A stretch of 41,397 nt of DNA from DATEPR01 sp036502345 (lineage in GTDB: Bacteria; Actinomycetota; Actinomycetes; Mycobacteriales; Pseudonocardiaceae). The stretch lies in contig DASXYT010000114.1 of assembly GCA_036502345.1 (NCBI GenBank), positions 1-41,397 on the forward strand, given 5' to 3'. Under the pieces are notes generated by a model, which ran no database searches, was not told the DNA's origin, and saw nothing but the letters and a program-made list of their open reading frames with translations. Below, piece after piece: positions 7,538 to 17,200 of the stretch (the first letter of the stretch is position 1; every line of letters starts with the position of its first letter). Both the position numbers and the translations under genes were made by a program.

Positions 7538-8340
7538 CGTACGCAGGGCTCGGCTTCGACCCGGTGCCCGGTGACGCACGGCGGGTAGCGGCGCTGGCGG
7601 AGGCGATCAGCGCGGCAGGCCAGCACGCCGAGGACGCGCACGGCCAGGTCGTCAACGCGATCGCGGTGTCCGAACCGTGGCGCGGGACGGCAGCCGACAA
7701 GTTCCGCCGACGTGGGCCCGCGCTGTCCGACCCGTTGGCCGGCCACCGGGACAACACCACCGCCGCTGCCGCGATCCTGTTCGACTGGGCGTCGACGCTG
7801 GCCGACCTGCGGTTGCGCGCCGAGCAACTGGACCGGCGGGCCAGGGGCCTGCGCTCCCGCATCGCCGAAACGGAGCAACTGGTGGACGAGTGGGTGACGG
7901 CGGTGAGCGTGGCCAGTACCCACACCCGACCGGCCGCCGAAGCCACCCTCGCAGGGCACGAGCGGGACCTGGCGAGCCTGCACACCCAGTTGTCGTCGGT
8001 GCTGGACTCGGCGCACCAACTCTCGGCCGAGCACCGAGCGGGCGCGGACCGCACCACGGCCCGGCTGCGTGCGCTGGCGCCGGTCGCCGCGCCGACCCCG
8101 ACATCCGCCGCACCGACGGGCAGCCTTCGCGTGCTGTTGGGCGGTCTGTCCGACGCGACGCGCAGGGCAAGTGCCGCAGCGGGTCTCGCCGGACCTGGCT
8201 CGCCGGTCGTGCCGCCCCGGGGTGCGCCGGCGGTGGCCGCGGCTGCGCGGACCGGTGGCGGCGGTGGCTCGTGGGTGTTCGGTCCACCGGTGCCGATGGA
8301 GCGGTTGGTGGCGGCGCTGTCCCGAGACCGACCTACGTGA
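7534..8340 (+). CDS. WXG-type helical protein with low-complexity tail
   Basis: 268 residues, GTG start coupled to the previous gene (GTGA). WRG at 49-51 in EPWRGTAADKFRRR is the WXG turn between two long helices. A further coiled-coil-like region follows (about 75-190, rich in Leu/Arg/Glu), then an Ala/Pro/Gly tail. It has no toxin domain that I can recognise. It is likely a type VII substrate or chaperone-like partner. Confidence 0.65.
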   Translation: MTYAGLGFDPVPGDARRVAALAEAISAAGQHAEDAHGQVVNAIAVSEPWRGTAADKFRRRGPALSDPLAGHRDNTTAAAAILFDWASTLADLRLRAEQLDRRARGLRSRIAETEQLVDEWVTAVSVASTHTRPAAEATLAGHERDLASLHTQLSSVLDSAHQLSAEHRAGADRTTARLRALAPVAAPTPTSAAPTGSLRVLLGGLSDATRRASAAAGLAGPGSPVVPPRGAPAVAAAARTGGGGGSWVFGPPVPMERLVAALSRDRPT

Positions 8341-8855
8341 AGGTCGACCTGGTCGCGGGCGTCACGCCGGTGTCGCTGGGTTCCGTCGAGCAGACCGCCG
8401 CCGAGCTGACCGACCTGATCAAGCAGTGCGGGCACGCCGAGCCCGATCTCGGTGTGCACGTGTCGGCGCGGGAGGCAGCCGAGATCGCGCACCGCAGCTC
8501 CGCCGGGCTGCTCGCCGTGGTGCGTGGCCCGGCTGCCGATCCCGCGCTGCTGCTCGGCGTGTTGACCACCGGATCACTGCGGGACCCACTCGCCAAGCAG
8601 TTCGATTCGGACATTCGGGAAACCGCCGAAGGCCACACGGCGCACGGCTATCCCGTGGCGTTCGTGGAACGGGTCGTGACCGCCGAACAGTTGCGGGCCG
8701 GTTCGCCGTTCGACTGTCAGTTGCAGGCCGTGGTCGCCGATCCGGACCACTCCCGGCTGGCCGTGTTCACGCTCAGCTCCACCACCGGCCGGGGCTGGCT
8801 GGAGGTGTCAGCCGTCTTCGGCAGGCTGGTCTCCTCGGTGGACTTCCGCGACTGA
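8337..8855 (+). CDS. Conserved protein of unknown function, last gene of operon 1
   Basis: 172 residues, GTG start coupled to the WXG gene. It is not recognised. It has a globular alpha/beta look with regular hydrophobic strands (GLLAVVRGPAAD, VAFVERVV, SRLAVFTLSS). It has no signal peptide or membrane helix, so it is probably cytosolic, unlike the helical genes before it. A chaperone or immunity role would fit the position, but nothing in the sequence shows it. Its last 48 bp overlap the convergent AraC-type gene. Confidence 0.6.
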   Translation: MKVDLVAGVTPVSLGSVEQTAAELTDLIKQCGHAEPDLGVHVSAREAAEIAHRSSAGLLAVVRGPAADPALLLGVLTTGSLRDPLAKQFDSDIRETAEGHTAHGYPVAFVERVVTAEQLRAGSPFDCQLQAVVADPDHSRLAVFTLSSTTGRGWLEVSAVFGRLVSSVDFRD

Positions 8856-9629
8856 GTCCCGGTACTCGCTCGGCGTGCTGCCGACGATGCGGCGAAACGT
8901 GCGCGAGAAGTGCGCCGCGTTCACGAAACCGCACAGCTTGGCCAGTTCGGCGATGCCGTGCGAGCCCCTGGTCGGGTCGGCGAGCAGTTCCTTCGCCCGG
9001 TCGATCCGCATCCGCCTGATCCGCCCCGAGATGCCGTCGCCGTCGTCGAAGAGCTGGTAGAGCCTGCGGCGCGAGATGAACAGCGCCTCCGCGATGCGTT
9101 CGGCGGTCAGGTCGGGGTCGGTCAGGTGCCGGTTCACGTAGTCGACGGCCTCCCGGTAGCGGGCCGCGGCGGTGTCCGCGCGGTGCAGTTCGGCGCTCAA
9201 CGCGCTCCGCACCACCAACTCGACCAGTCCGGTCAGGTGGTGCGCGGCACCGGTCCTGTCGATCACGTCGGGCCGGCTCGCCGCCGCGAGCAGGTGCGCC
9301 ACCGCCGAGGAGCACAACGCCTCCAACGACCGGTCCACCGGAACCTGTTGGAACATCAGCGGTGCCAGTTCGGCGAAGTCGATGGACAGCCGGTGGGCCG
9401 CGACCGTCAGCACCAACGCGCCGTCGGACACCTCGACCGTGCAGCCAGGGACGGTGAGTTTCCTGACCTCGGTCGGCAGCCTGCGCGGGAGCGTCGCACG
9501 CAGCACCAACTGCACGTGCCCGGTGCTCGGCGTGGCACCACCGCCCGCGACCAGCGCCGCGAGTGCGGTGGCCGCACCGGATGCCCTGATCACCAGGACG
9601 CCCGATTCCGGTCGCACCTCGTCGGCCAT
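8808..9629 (-). CDS. AraC-family transcriptional regulator
   Basis: 273 residues. The start at 9629 has GGGGGAGGGG just upstream. The C-terminal 100 residues hold both HTH motifs: LTAERIAEALFISRRRLYQL and the second ending CGFVNAAHFSRTFRRIVGST-PSEYR, the AraC signature. The N-terminal 150 residues resemble the cupin-like ligand domain of actinobacterial activators of the AraC_binding_2 type. It lies between the two type VII operons, divergent from operon 2 and convergent with operon 1, so it likely controls one or both. Confidence 0.88.
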   Translation of the reverse strand: MADEVRPESGVLVIRASGAATALAALVAGGGATPSTGHVQLVLRATLPRRLPTEVRKLTVPGCTVEVSDGALVLTVAAHRLSIDFAELAPLMFQQVPVDRSLEALCSSAVAHLLAAASRPDVIDRTGAAHHLTGLVELVVRSALSAELHRADTAAARYREAVDYVNRHLTDPDLTAERIAEALFISRRRLYQLFDDGDGISGRIRRMRIDRAKELLADPTRGSHGIAELAKLCGFVNAAHFSRTFRRIVGSTPSEYRDSVAEVHRGDQPAEDG

Positions 9630-9703
9630 GCCCCTCCCCCGCTGTTCCTCCTGAGCACCGCTTGTGCACACGCGGGCAACGGCGCTGGCAACACGCGCAC
9701 CCG

Positions 9704-9722
9704 CCGACCGATGATCGGCCGG
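9704..9722. promoter_or_regulatory. Operator candidate between AraC-type gene and operon 2
   Basis: CCGACCGAT-G-ATCGGCCGG, 9-bp arms with one mismatch, in the 119-bp divergent gap. Two direct GGCAAC repeats lie about 25-50 bp upstream. Confidence 0.35.
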
Positions 9723-9748
9723 ACATCGACGCCAGGACGGAGCACAGG

Positions 9749-10111
9749 ATGGCAGACCGATCCACGCAGCCCGGTGCCGGCTTCGCCGTGCGCGACGAGG
9801 CGCTGGCTGCCTACGTCCGCGACGCGAGCCGGATCGCGACCGACCTGGACGGGTTCCAGCACCGGGAGATCCCGACCGCACGGGACCTGCCGGCCGATGC
9901 GTTCGGCCCACTGGCCAAGACGTGCGGCCTCACCACGGCCGTCGTGCGCTTCTGCGGCCGGGCGACCGACGCGGCGCACGCCATCGGCTCGACCGTGCAC
10001 GGCATCGAGTCCGGTGTGGACGAAGCACGGAAGCACTACAAGGCAACCGAGCACGCCGTCGCGGAGCGGCTGGCTGCGCACCACTCCGGTCACCAGGGAG
10101 CGAAGGCATGA
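9749..10111 (+). CDS. EspC-like small protein, first gene of type VII operon 2
   Basis: 120 residues. The start at 9749 has GGAG six bases upstream. Two helices (DEALAAYVRDASRIATDLDG and DAAHAIGSTVHGIESGVDEA) with no WXG match the EspC-like group. It overlaps the NlpC/P60 gene by ATGA and so probably forms an export pair with that protein's N-terminal WXG domain. Confidence 0.65.
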   Translation: MADRSTQPGAGFAVRDEALAAYVRDASRIATDLDGFQHREIPTARDLPADAFGPLAKTCGLTTAVVRFCGRATDAAHAIGSTVHGIESGVDEARKHYKATEHAVAERLAAHHSGHQGAKA

Positions 10112-11154
10112 CGACGTCCCCGCTCGTCGACCTGTTCGGCGACCCGATCCGCAGCAGGCTGCGCCAACTGACCGACCGGGCCGACCTGGTCGACCGCACC
10201 CGGACCGAACTGCGCAGCGCGGCCACCACGGTCGCCGACCAGCGCCACCAGTTGATGACGCGGACGACCACCGTCACCGAGCACTGGCACGGCAGCGCGG
10301 CCGACAAGTTCGGCCACCAGGCGTCGGCGGCGAAGAACTCGCTGACCACGCTGACCGAGGCGCTGTCCACCGCCGATGTGCTGGTGGCCGGTGCACTGGG
10401 CGCGGTCCGCACCGGCCACGCGACCGTACAGCGACTGCTGGACGAGTACACCACCGTCGGCAACCAGACGGTCGGCGCCGCGATGAAGCTGCTCGACGCC
10501 GGGCATCCGACCGCGATGATCGACGTGGCCGGCTTCCTGTCCACGCTGTCCGACAAGTACGTCGCCGAGGCGGACACCGCGGTGCACACCGCGCGCCAGG
10601 AACTCACCACGGCGACGCAGGACTTCGCGGCACTGATGAAGCTGCTGCCCGAACCCGAGCAGCCACAACACAAAACGGCTCATGCGCCGGCCAAGCACCA
10701 GATCGCCACGCAGCACAACGGCGGCACGACCGCACCGTCGAGCGCCACCCAGGTGCACATCGGGCACGGCCTCGGCACGGTCACCGCACCCAACGCCAAG
10801 GCGGCCACGGCGGTCCGCACCGCGCTGAGCCAACTCGGCGTGCCCTACGTGTGGGGCGGCGAGAGCCCCGGCCACGCCTTCGACTGCTCAGGGCTGACCG
10901 CCTACGCCTACAGCAAGGCGGGTATCACCCTGCCGCACTTCGCGTCGTCGCAGCGGATCGGCAAGAAAGTGTCCGAACAGGACCTCAAGCCCGGTGACCT
11001 GGTGATCTTCTCCGGCCACGTCACCATGTACATCGGCAAGGGGCAGGTCGTCGCCGCGCCGCACACCGGCACCGACGTCCAGATCGAGCCGCTGTTCACG
11101 TCGATCCCCGGCGACCCGTTCCTCGGCTTCTACCGGCCGAGCGTGCGCGGATGA
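10108..11154 (+). CDS. WXG-domain NlpC/P60 peptidoglycan endopeptidase
   Basis: 348 residues. The N-terminal 180 residues form a WXG-type hairpin (WHG at 60-62, in TEHWHGSAADKFGH). A Thr/His/Ala linker follows, then a complete NlpC/P60 (C40) domain from about 230: catalytic Cys260 in FDCSGLTAYAY, His304 in FSGHVTMYIG and a polar third residue, probably His319. Family members cut D-Glu/diaminopimelate bonds in stem peptides. It lacks a Sec signal, so the WXG part suggests export by a type VII system, to act on its own wall or that of competitors. Confidence 0.85.
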   Translation: MTTSPLVDLFGDPIRSRLRQLTDRADLVDRTRTELRSAATTVADQRHQLMTRTTTVTEHWHGSAADKFGHQASAAKNSLTTLTEALSTADVLVAGALGAVRTGHATVQRLLDEYTTVGNQTVGAAMKLLDAGHPTAMIDVAGFLSTLSDKYVAEADTAVHTARQELTTATQDFAALMKLLPEPEQPQHKTAHAPAKHQIATQHNGGTTAPSSATQVHIGHGLGTVTAPNAKAATAVRTALSQLGVPYVWGGESPGHAFDCSGLTAYAYSKAGITLPHFASSQRIGKKVSEQDLKPGDLVIFSGHVTMYIGKGQVVAAPHTGTDVQIEPLFTSIPGDPFLGFYRPSVRG

Positions 11155-11468
11155 ACGCCGTACTGAGTGGATCGGCGCGCAGCGCCGACGGCACTGTCGC
11201 GCTCACCGTCGGCCCTGGCGGTGTGCTGCTGGCACTGGAGATCCGGAACGACGCGCTGGCCATGGGCGGCCGGCACGTCGCCGACACGGTGCTGACGCTG
11301 ACCAGGATCGCCACCGCCGAGATGGCCCACCGGGCCCGCCAGCAATTGCGCGACGAACTCGCCGGACTGCCGGCCGACGCGCTCGCCGCGTTGGGTTTCC
11401 CCGACGAGAACGCGGAACTCGCCGAACAGGTGGAGTCGACCGTGCCGCTGACCTGGCGGGACCTGTGA
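11151..11468 (+). CDS. YbaB/EbfC-like small protein
   Basis: 105 residues, ATGA overlap with the peptidase. The SADGTVALTVGPGGVLLALE strand pair followed by a long helix (VLTLTRIATAEMAHRARQQL) is the YbaB/EbfC pattern, shared with nucleoid-associated proteins and with small proteins often found in type VII clusters. In this setting it is more likely a cytosolic accessory than a nucleoid protein. Confidence 0.6.
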   Translation: MNAVLSGSARSADGTVALTVGPGGVLLALEIRNDALAMGGRHVADTVLTLTRIATAEMAHRARQQLRDELAGLPADALAALGFPDENAELAEQVESTVPLTWRDL

Positions 11469-11821
11469 TGTCGGTACTGGACGCGGACGGCGTGCTCACC
11501 GACGACGTGATCGGCGCCGATCGGGGTTGGGCGTTCGTGCCGACCCGGCCGGTCCTCAGCCCGGCCGAACAGGTGTGGCCGGAACTGCGCAGGACCACCG
11601 ACGGGCTGCTGACGCTGCTCATCTACACCTCGCTGGCCGAGTTGGTCAACGGGTGCGGCGAACACCAGTCCTGGGTGCTCGTGCCCACGGACTGGTTCGA
11701 ACGGATCAGGTTGGACTGCCGGTTCGACACGGTCGCGGTGAACGCCGTGCTGCCGGCCGACCTGCGGCACGAGGCCGAGGAACTGTCCTGGCCAGGAAAA
11801 CAGGAGAACTGCGATGACTGA
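11468..11821 (+). CDS. SAV_915/SseB-like small protein
   Basis: 117 residues from ATG 11468 (GTG 11465 also possible). TDGLLTLLIYTSLAELVNGC followed by SWVLVPTDWFERI matches the strand-helix pattern I associate with the SAV_915/SseB N-terminal-like family of actinomycetes. The function is unknown. It is cytosolic, coupled to the genes on both sides, and overlaps the next by 8 bp. Confidence 0.5.
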   Translation: MSVLDADGVLTDDVIGADRGWAFVPTRPVLSPAEQVWPELRRTTDGLLTLLIYTSLAELVNGCGEHQSWVLVPTDWFERIRLDCRFDTVAVNAVLPADLRHEAEELSWPGKQENCDD

Positions 11822-12092
11822 TGGATTCGCGGCGAGCGGCCTGGACCGGGTCGCCTCGCTGGTCGGCAACGGGGCCAGCGGCCTGGCCGACATGGCGGGC
11901 CACGCACCGGCGGTGCCGGATGCCGGCGCTTCGTCGGCCGCTGTGGCCGGAGTGTTGCAGGCACTGAGCGGGGTGGCGGGCTCGATCGTGGGCACGGCGG
12001 ACACGGCGAGCGGGTACGTGCTGGCCGGTGACGACGCCTACCGGACCGTGGACGGCGACTGGGCCAGGACGTTCGAGGGTGGTGCGCGGTGA
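11814..12092 (+). CDS. EspC-like small protein preceding the LXG-like gene
   Basis: 92 residues. It has an Ala/Gly-rich helix, then SIVGTADTASGYVLAGDDAYRTVDGDW. It has no WXG. Its position and GTGA coupling to the large WQG protein suggest it is that protein's export partner. The start ATG 11814 lies inside the previous gene. Confidence 0.6.
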   Translation: MTDGFAASGLDRVASLVGNGASGLADMAGHAPAVPDAGASSAAVAGVLQALSGVAGSIVGTADTASGYVLAGDDAYRTVDGDWARTFEGGAR

Positions 12093-13300
12093 CCGGGTTG
12101 GATCTGCGGGTGGCGGGCGATGTCGACTCGGTGCGCGGCACGGCGACCGGGATGTCCGCGCTCGGCGACTCGATCGACGACGCGGGCGCCGGGTTCGGTC
12201 AGGCGTCGGCCGAGTCGGAGTCGATGTGGCAGGGACCCGCCGCGGACGCGTTCCGGTCCAGGATCGGCACCGCGAAGCAGGCCACCACCCAGGTCGTCGC
12301 CGCGACCCGCCGGATGTCCGACGCGCTGCACGTGTTCGCCGACCGGATGGCGAAGGTCAAGGCGGAGATCGCGCGGGCCGAGTCGGTCGCGGCGGGAGCA
12401 GGACTGGACGTGTCGGGCGACACCATCACGCCGCCCACTCCGCCACCCGCACCGGCTGCCGCCTGCTACACACCGGCGGGTGCTGCGCAGGTGATGCACG
12501 AACAGGCCGTGGCGCAGGCGAAGTACCGTCGCCAGGTGCGGGCCTACCAGCAGGCGGAACGAATTCTGCAACAGGCACGCAAGGACGAGCAGACCGCGCA
12601 CCAGGACGTCGGCAAGGCCGCAGACGACGAGAAGAGCGTGCTGGCGGACCTGAACGAGCACAAGTACTGGCTGCTCGGCGGTCTCGCCACCGGAACCGTC
12701 GCGACCGCGCTGGAACAGCGCACCACGTGGCTGCACACGATGAACGAGTTCGGCCTGGAGTACGACCGGCTGCGCACGGCGGCGGCCGCGGTCGACGACC
12801 CTCTGCTGCACACGGTGCTGAGCGCGGCGTCCGGCCAGGCGCTGGACGACGCGTCGCATGCCGCCGACGCCGCGGTCGGCAACTCGAAGCTGGGCCTCGG
12901 CGTCGACCCGTTGAGCGACGCGGGGAAGGTGCTCGACCGCCTGCCGGTCGGGCTGGCCGCGGTGCAGGGTGTCTGGGATGTGGCGCACGCCAGTGGCACC
13001 AAGGGCAAAGTGGTCGCCGGCACGGCGGACGCGGCGGCGTTCGGTGCGGGCGCGGGTGTGACGGCGGTGGGCTCCGGGGTGATCGAAGGGCTGGCGATCG
13101 GCGGCGCGCCCGAAACGCTCGGCCTGTCGCTGTTGGCCGGTGGCGCCGCGTACGGCACCGGCCTGCTGGTCCAGCACTACGGTCCCGGCGTGTACGACTG
13201 GACGACCCACGCGGCCGGCGATGTCGCGGGCTCGGTCGCGGACACCGTCACCCATCCCGGCCGCACGATCAGCAACCTGGCGGGCGACATCGGCCTGTAG
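12089..13300 (+). CDS. Large WXG/LXG-like type VII substrate with Gly/Ala-rich C-terminal domain
   Basis: 403 residues. The WXG turn is WQG at 47-49 (ESMWQGPAADAFRSRIG). Helices to about 115 and a Pro linker follow, then a long charged coiled coil (about 135-200: EQAVAQAKYRRQVRAYQQAE, QQARKDEQTAHQDVG). The last 120 residues contain hydrophobic Gly/Ala-zipper segments (ADAAAFGAGAGVTAVGSGVI, LSLLAGGAAYGTGLLVQHYG) and a short conserved-looking tail. The architecture recalls LXG effectors, some of which insert into membranes, but no known toxin motif is visible. It is last in operon 2; the stop is 3 bp from a convergent gene. Confidence 0.65.
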   Translation: MTGLDLRVAGDVDSVRGTATGMSALGDSIDDAGAGFGQASAESESMWQGPAADAFRSRIGTAKQATTQVVAATRRMSDALHVFADRMAKVKAEIARAESVAAGAGLDVSGDTITPPTPPPAPAAACYTPAGAAQVMHEQAVAQAKYRRQVRAYQQAERILQQARKDEQTAHQDVGKAADDEKSVLADLNEHKYWLLGGLATGTVATALEQRTTWLHTMNEFGLEYDRLRTAAAAVDDPLLHTVLSAASGQALDDASHAADAAVGNSKLGLGVDPLSDAGKVLDRLPVGLAAVQGVWDVAHASGTKGKVVAGTADAAAFGAGAGVTAVGSGVIEGLAIGGAPETLGLSLLAGGAAYGTGLLVQHYGPGVYDWTTHAAGDVAGSVADTVTHPGRTISNLAGDIGL

Positions 13301-13303
13301 CAC

Positions 13304-14164
13304 TCACACCTTCGGCGGGCCCGCCTCGATCCGCCGCATCACCAGGTCGAGCCGGGTGAGGTCGTCGTCCATCAGGCGGCGCTCGTCCCACCAGGTGGCG
13401 CCGGCGTCGGCCAGTGGGCCGAGCAGGTCGCGGGCCTTCGCCGGATCCGTCGGGCTGATGCCGCCGAGCACCACGTCGAACGGCCGGTCGGTCTGGTCGG
13501 CACGCTGCTCGCGCAGGTACGCGACCATCTCGCGGACCTCGTCCAGTGGCGGGGTGTTCCCGTGGTTGGCGGAGAGGAACAGTGGGACGACGCCGTCCCA
13601 GTGCGCGGCTCGGCGCATCGGCTTGCGGTGCGGCCAGTAGCCTGCGACCCAGATCGGCACCCTGGGTCGCTGCACCGGAGTGGGCAGCAGGGTGACATCG
13701 CGCACCGTGTAGTGCTGCCCGTCGTGGGTGACGGACTCGCCGGACCAGTAGCGGTCCAGCAGTTCGAGGCCCTCGTCCAGGAGTTCGGCGAGCACCTTCG
13801 GATCGGTCGACTCGCCGAAGCTGCCGAACTCGTCGTCGAGCGGTGCGCCGAGCCCGGCGCCGAAGATCACCCTGCCGTCGCTGGTCCGGTCCAGTGTGGA
13901 CACCTGACGGGCCAGTTGCTGCGGCCGTCGCCGTGCCACGGGCGTGACCAGCGTGCCGAGCCGGATCCGGTTGGTGGCCAGCGCGGCCGCGGTGAGCAAT
14001 TGCCACGGGTCACCGAACGTCCGCCGGTTGCGCTTGACGTGCACCACATGGTCCCAGACGAACAGGGCGTCCCACCCTGCCGCTTCGGCCGCCTCGGCGA
14101 CGGTCGCGACCGTCCTCGCGTCGGCGAAGTCGCCGAAGTTCGGAATGTTGATCGAGCAGCGCAT
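13304..14164 (-). CDS. LLM-class F420-dependent oxidoreductase
   Basis: 286 residues. A luciferase-like TIM barrel: the first strand SINIPNFGDFADART, AAGWDALFVWDHVV, the block IRLGTLVTPVARRRPQQLAR, then GRVIFGAGLGAP, all classic for F420-dependent LLM enzymes. They transfer a hydride between F420 and small organic substrates; the substrate here cannot be told. The start at 14164 is at the first strand of the barrel. It is a single gene with its own promoter, convergent with the type VII operon. Confidence 0.88.
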   Translation of the reverse strand: MRCSINIPNFGDFADARTVATVAEAAEAAGWDALFVWDHVVHVKRNRRTFGDPWQLLTAAALATNRIRLGTLVTPVARRRPQQLARQVSTLDRTSDGRVIFGAGLGAPLDDEFGSFGESTDPKVLAELLDEGLELLDRYWSGESVTHDGQHYTVRDVTLLPTPVQRPRVPIWVAGYWPHRKPMRRAAHWDGVVPLFLSANHGNTPPLDEVREMVAYLREQRADQTDRPFDVVLGGISPTDPAKARDLLGPLADAGATWWDERRLMDDDLTRLDLVMRRIEAGPPKV

Positions 14165-14249
14165 GCCCGCATGGTGCCCCTCAGCGACACACCTGGCAAC
14201 CGAGCGCAACCACGGCGAAAGTTGGTTCCCAACACACCCCTCGGGCCGT

Positions 14250-14255
14250 TAGCGT
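14250..14255 (+). promoter_or_regulatory. Leaderless promoter -10 box of tricorn gene
   Basis: TAGCGT ends seven bases before the GTG start, the spacing of a leaderless actinobacterial transcript. No ribosome site is present. The inverted repeat GTTGG-TTC-CCAAC lies at 14221-14233. Confidence 0.55.
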
Positions 14256-14262
14256 CCTTCCT

Positions 14263-17200
14263 GTGACGGACGGTTACCTGCGTTACCCTGCCCTGCACGA
14301 CGATCTCGTCACTTTCGTGGCGGAGGACGATGTCTGGCTCGCGCCCTTGACCGGTGGTCGGGCGTGGCGGCTGTCCGCCGATCGCGTACCGGCGACCAAC
14401 CCCCGGTTCTCCCCCGACGGCACGATGATCGCCTGGGCCAGCACCCGGGACGTCGATCCGGAGGTGCACGTGGCGCCTGCCGACGGCGGGCCGAGTACCC
14501 GGCTGACCTACTGGGGCGACCGGGGCACCGACGTGTTGGGCTGGACGGCGGACGGCGCCGTACTGGCCAAGACATCGGCGGGCCGTTCGGCGAACAACAT
14601 GACCTGGGCGTACTCCGTGCCGGTCACCGGTGGTGCCGCTGAGCCGCTGCCGTACGGGCCGCTCGGCGCAGTCGCGCTCGGCCCGGCAGGCCAGGTGCTG
14701 CTGGGCACCGTGCAGTTCCGCGAACCGGCGGGGTGGAAGCGCTACCGGGGTGGCACGGCCGGCAAACTCTGGCTGGATCCGACCGGCGACGGCGAGTTCG
14801 GCAGGTTCCTCGGCGACCTGAACGGGCACCTGGACTGCCCGCTGTGGGTGGGCGATCGCATCGCGTTCCTGGACGACCACGAAGGCACCGGCGCTCTCTA
14901 CTCCTGCCTGCCCGACGGCAGCGACCTGCGCAGGCACGGCACGTCCGAGTTCTATCCGAGGCACGCCAGTACCGACGGCAGCCGGATCGTGTACGAGTCG
15001 GCAGGACGGCTGTGGCTGGTCGCCGACCTGGCCGAGGGCACGGAGCCGACGCCGTTGGACATCCAACTCGGCGGCCCGGCCAGCGGTCGCCAGCCCTACC
15101 CGATCGAGGCAGCCGAACACCTCGGGACCGTGACGCCCGACCACACCGGCCGGGGCAGCGTGGTCGAGGTGCGAGGCACCGTGCACTGGCTGACCCACGC
15201 GGAGGGGCCTGCCAGGACACTCGCCGCCGAAGCCGGCGTGCGCGGCAGGCTGCCGGTGGTGCTCGGCGAGTCGGGCAACGTCGCGTGGATCACCGACGCC
15301 GACGGCGAGGACGCCCTGCAGGTCGCGCCCGCCGAGGGCGGCGATCCCGCTGTGCCGCCACGCAGGATCGGTACCGGCGAACTGGGCAGGGTGCTCGACC
15401 TGGTCGCCGCGCCGGACGGCAGGCACGTCGCCGTGGTCAGCCACGACGGGCGACTGCTGCTGATCGACACCGAGTCGGCGGAGATCCGCGAGGTCGTCAG
15501 GCCCGAGGAGGGCGACCCGACGGAGCCGGTCTTCTCACCGGACTCCCGCTGGCTGGCCTGGTCGCATCCGGGCCCCGATCCGCTGCGCCAGATCAAGATC
15601 GCCGCACTCACCGACCTGGCCCCGACCGACGTCACCGACCTGCGCTTCAGCGACTTCAACCCGGTGTTCACCAAGGACGGCAAGTACCTCGCGTTCCTGT
15701 CCGTCCGCAGTTTCAACCCGGTCTACGACGTGCACTCGTTCGACCTGTCGTTCCCCAGCGGTTGCCGGCCCTACCTGGTGCCGCTGTCCGCCGAGGCGCC
15801 GTCGCCGTTCGACCCGCAGCGCGCCGGCAGGCCGCCGGTCCGACCGGAGCAGGACCCGAAAGCCAAGCCGAGCGACGGCAGCGAGCCGGAGCCCGTGACG
15901 GTGTCGGTCGACCTGACGGACATCACCGACCGGCTGGTGCCGTTCCCGGTGGACGCGGGCGACTACTCGGGGCTGACCGCGGCCGAGGACTCCCTGTTCT
16001 GGCTGGCACACCCGATCGCCGGGGTGCTCGGCGTGGACAGTGAGTGGCCGAACATCAAGGGACCGCAATCGACGTTGGAGCGGTACGACCTGACGCGGAT
16101 GCGGCTGGACCACCTCGACTCCGGTGTGGACGGGGTGGCCGTCTCCGGCGACGGCAAGCGACTGCTGATCCGGGACGGACACCAGTTGCGGGTTGTCCCC
16201 GCGGCGCGCAGGACGACGGGCGACGAGGACAACGACGACGACAACGTGCGGGTCGACCTGGACCGGATCAGGGTGACCGTGGACCCGGCGGCGGAGTGGC
16301 GCCAGGCCTACGACGAGGCAGGCCGGCTGATGCGTGACCACTACTGGCGCGCGGACATGAACGGCAACGACTGGGCGGCGCTGTTGGAGCGCTACCGGCC
16401 GATCGTCGATCGGGTGGCCGGCAAGGACGACTTCGTCGACCTGCTCTGGGAGATCCAGGGCGAGCTCGGTACGTCACATGCTTACGTCATGCCGAAGCCG
16501 TCCGATCACGGCAACCGCCGGTCGGTCGGCAAGCTGGGCGCGGACCTGGCCAGGGACGCGGACGGGCGATGGGTGCTGACCCGCGTGCTGCCCGGGGAGA
16601 GTTCGGAGCCGAAGGCGCGCTCGCCGCTGCGGGCGCTGGGAGCGCGGATCCACGAAGGGGACGCGATTCTGGCCGTCGACTCGACACCCGTGGACCCGGA
16701 GACCGGGCCGGGGCCGCTGCTGGCCGGTACCGCGGGCCAGCCGGTGGAGCTGACCATCGGCCCGGCCGCAGGCGGTGCCCCGCGCCGGGTCGTGGTGACG
16801 CCGCTGGCCGAGGACAAGCCGCTGCGTTACCAGGACTGGGTGGCCGGCAGGCGGGAGCACACGCACGCGGCAAGTGACGGCAGGCTCGGCTACCTGCACG
16901 TGCCGGACATGATGGCGGTCGGCTGGGCGCAGTTGCACCGCGACCTGCGGTTGGAGGTGCGCAGGGAGGGCCTGATCCTGGACGTCCGGCAGAACGGTGG
17001 CGGGCACCTGTCCCAACTGGTGATCGAGCGGGTGGCCCGCACGGTGGCCGGCTGGGACGTGGGGCGCGACTCCCGGCACGTGGAGACCTACCCCGCTGAC
17101 TCGCCGCGCGGACCGGTCGTCGCGGTGACCAACGAGTTCGCGGGCTCCGACGGCGACATCGTCACGGCGGTGTTCAAGGCACGGCAGATCGGTCCGATCA

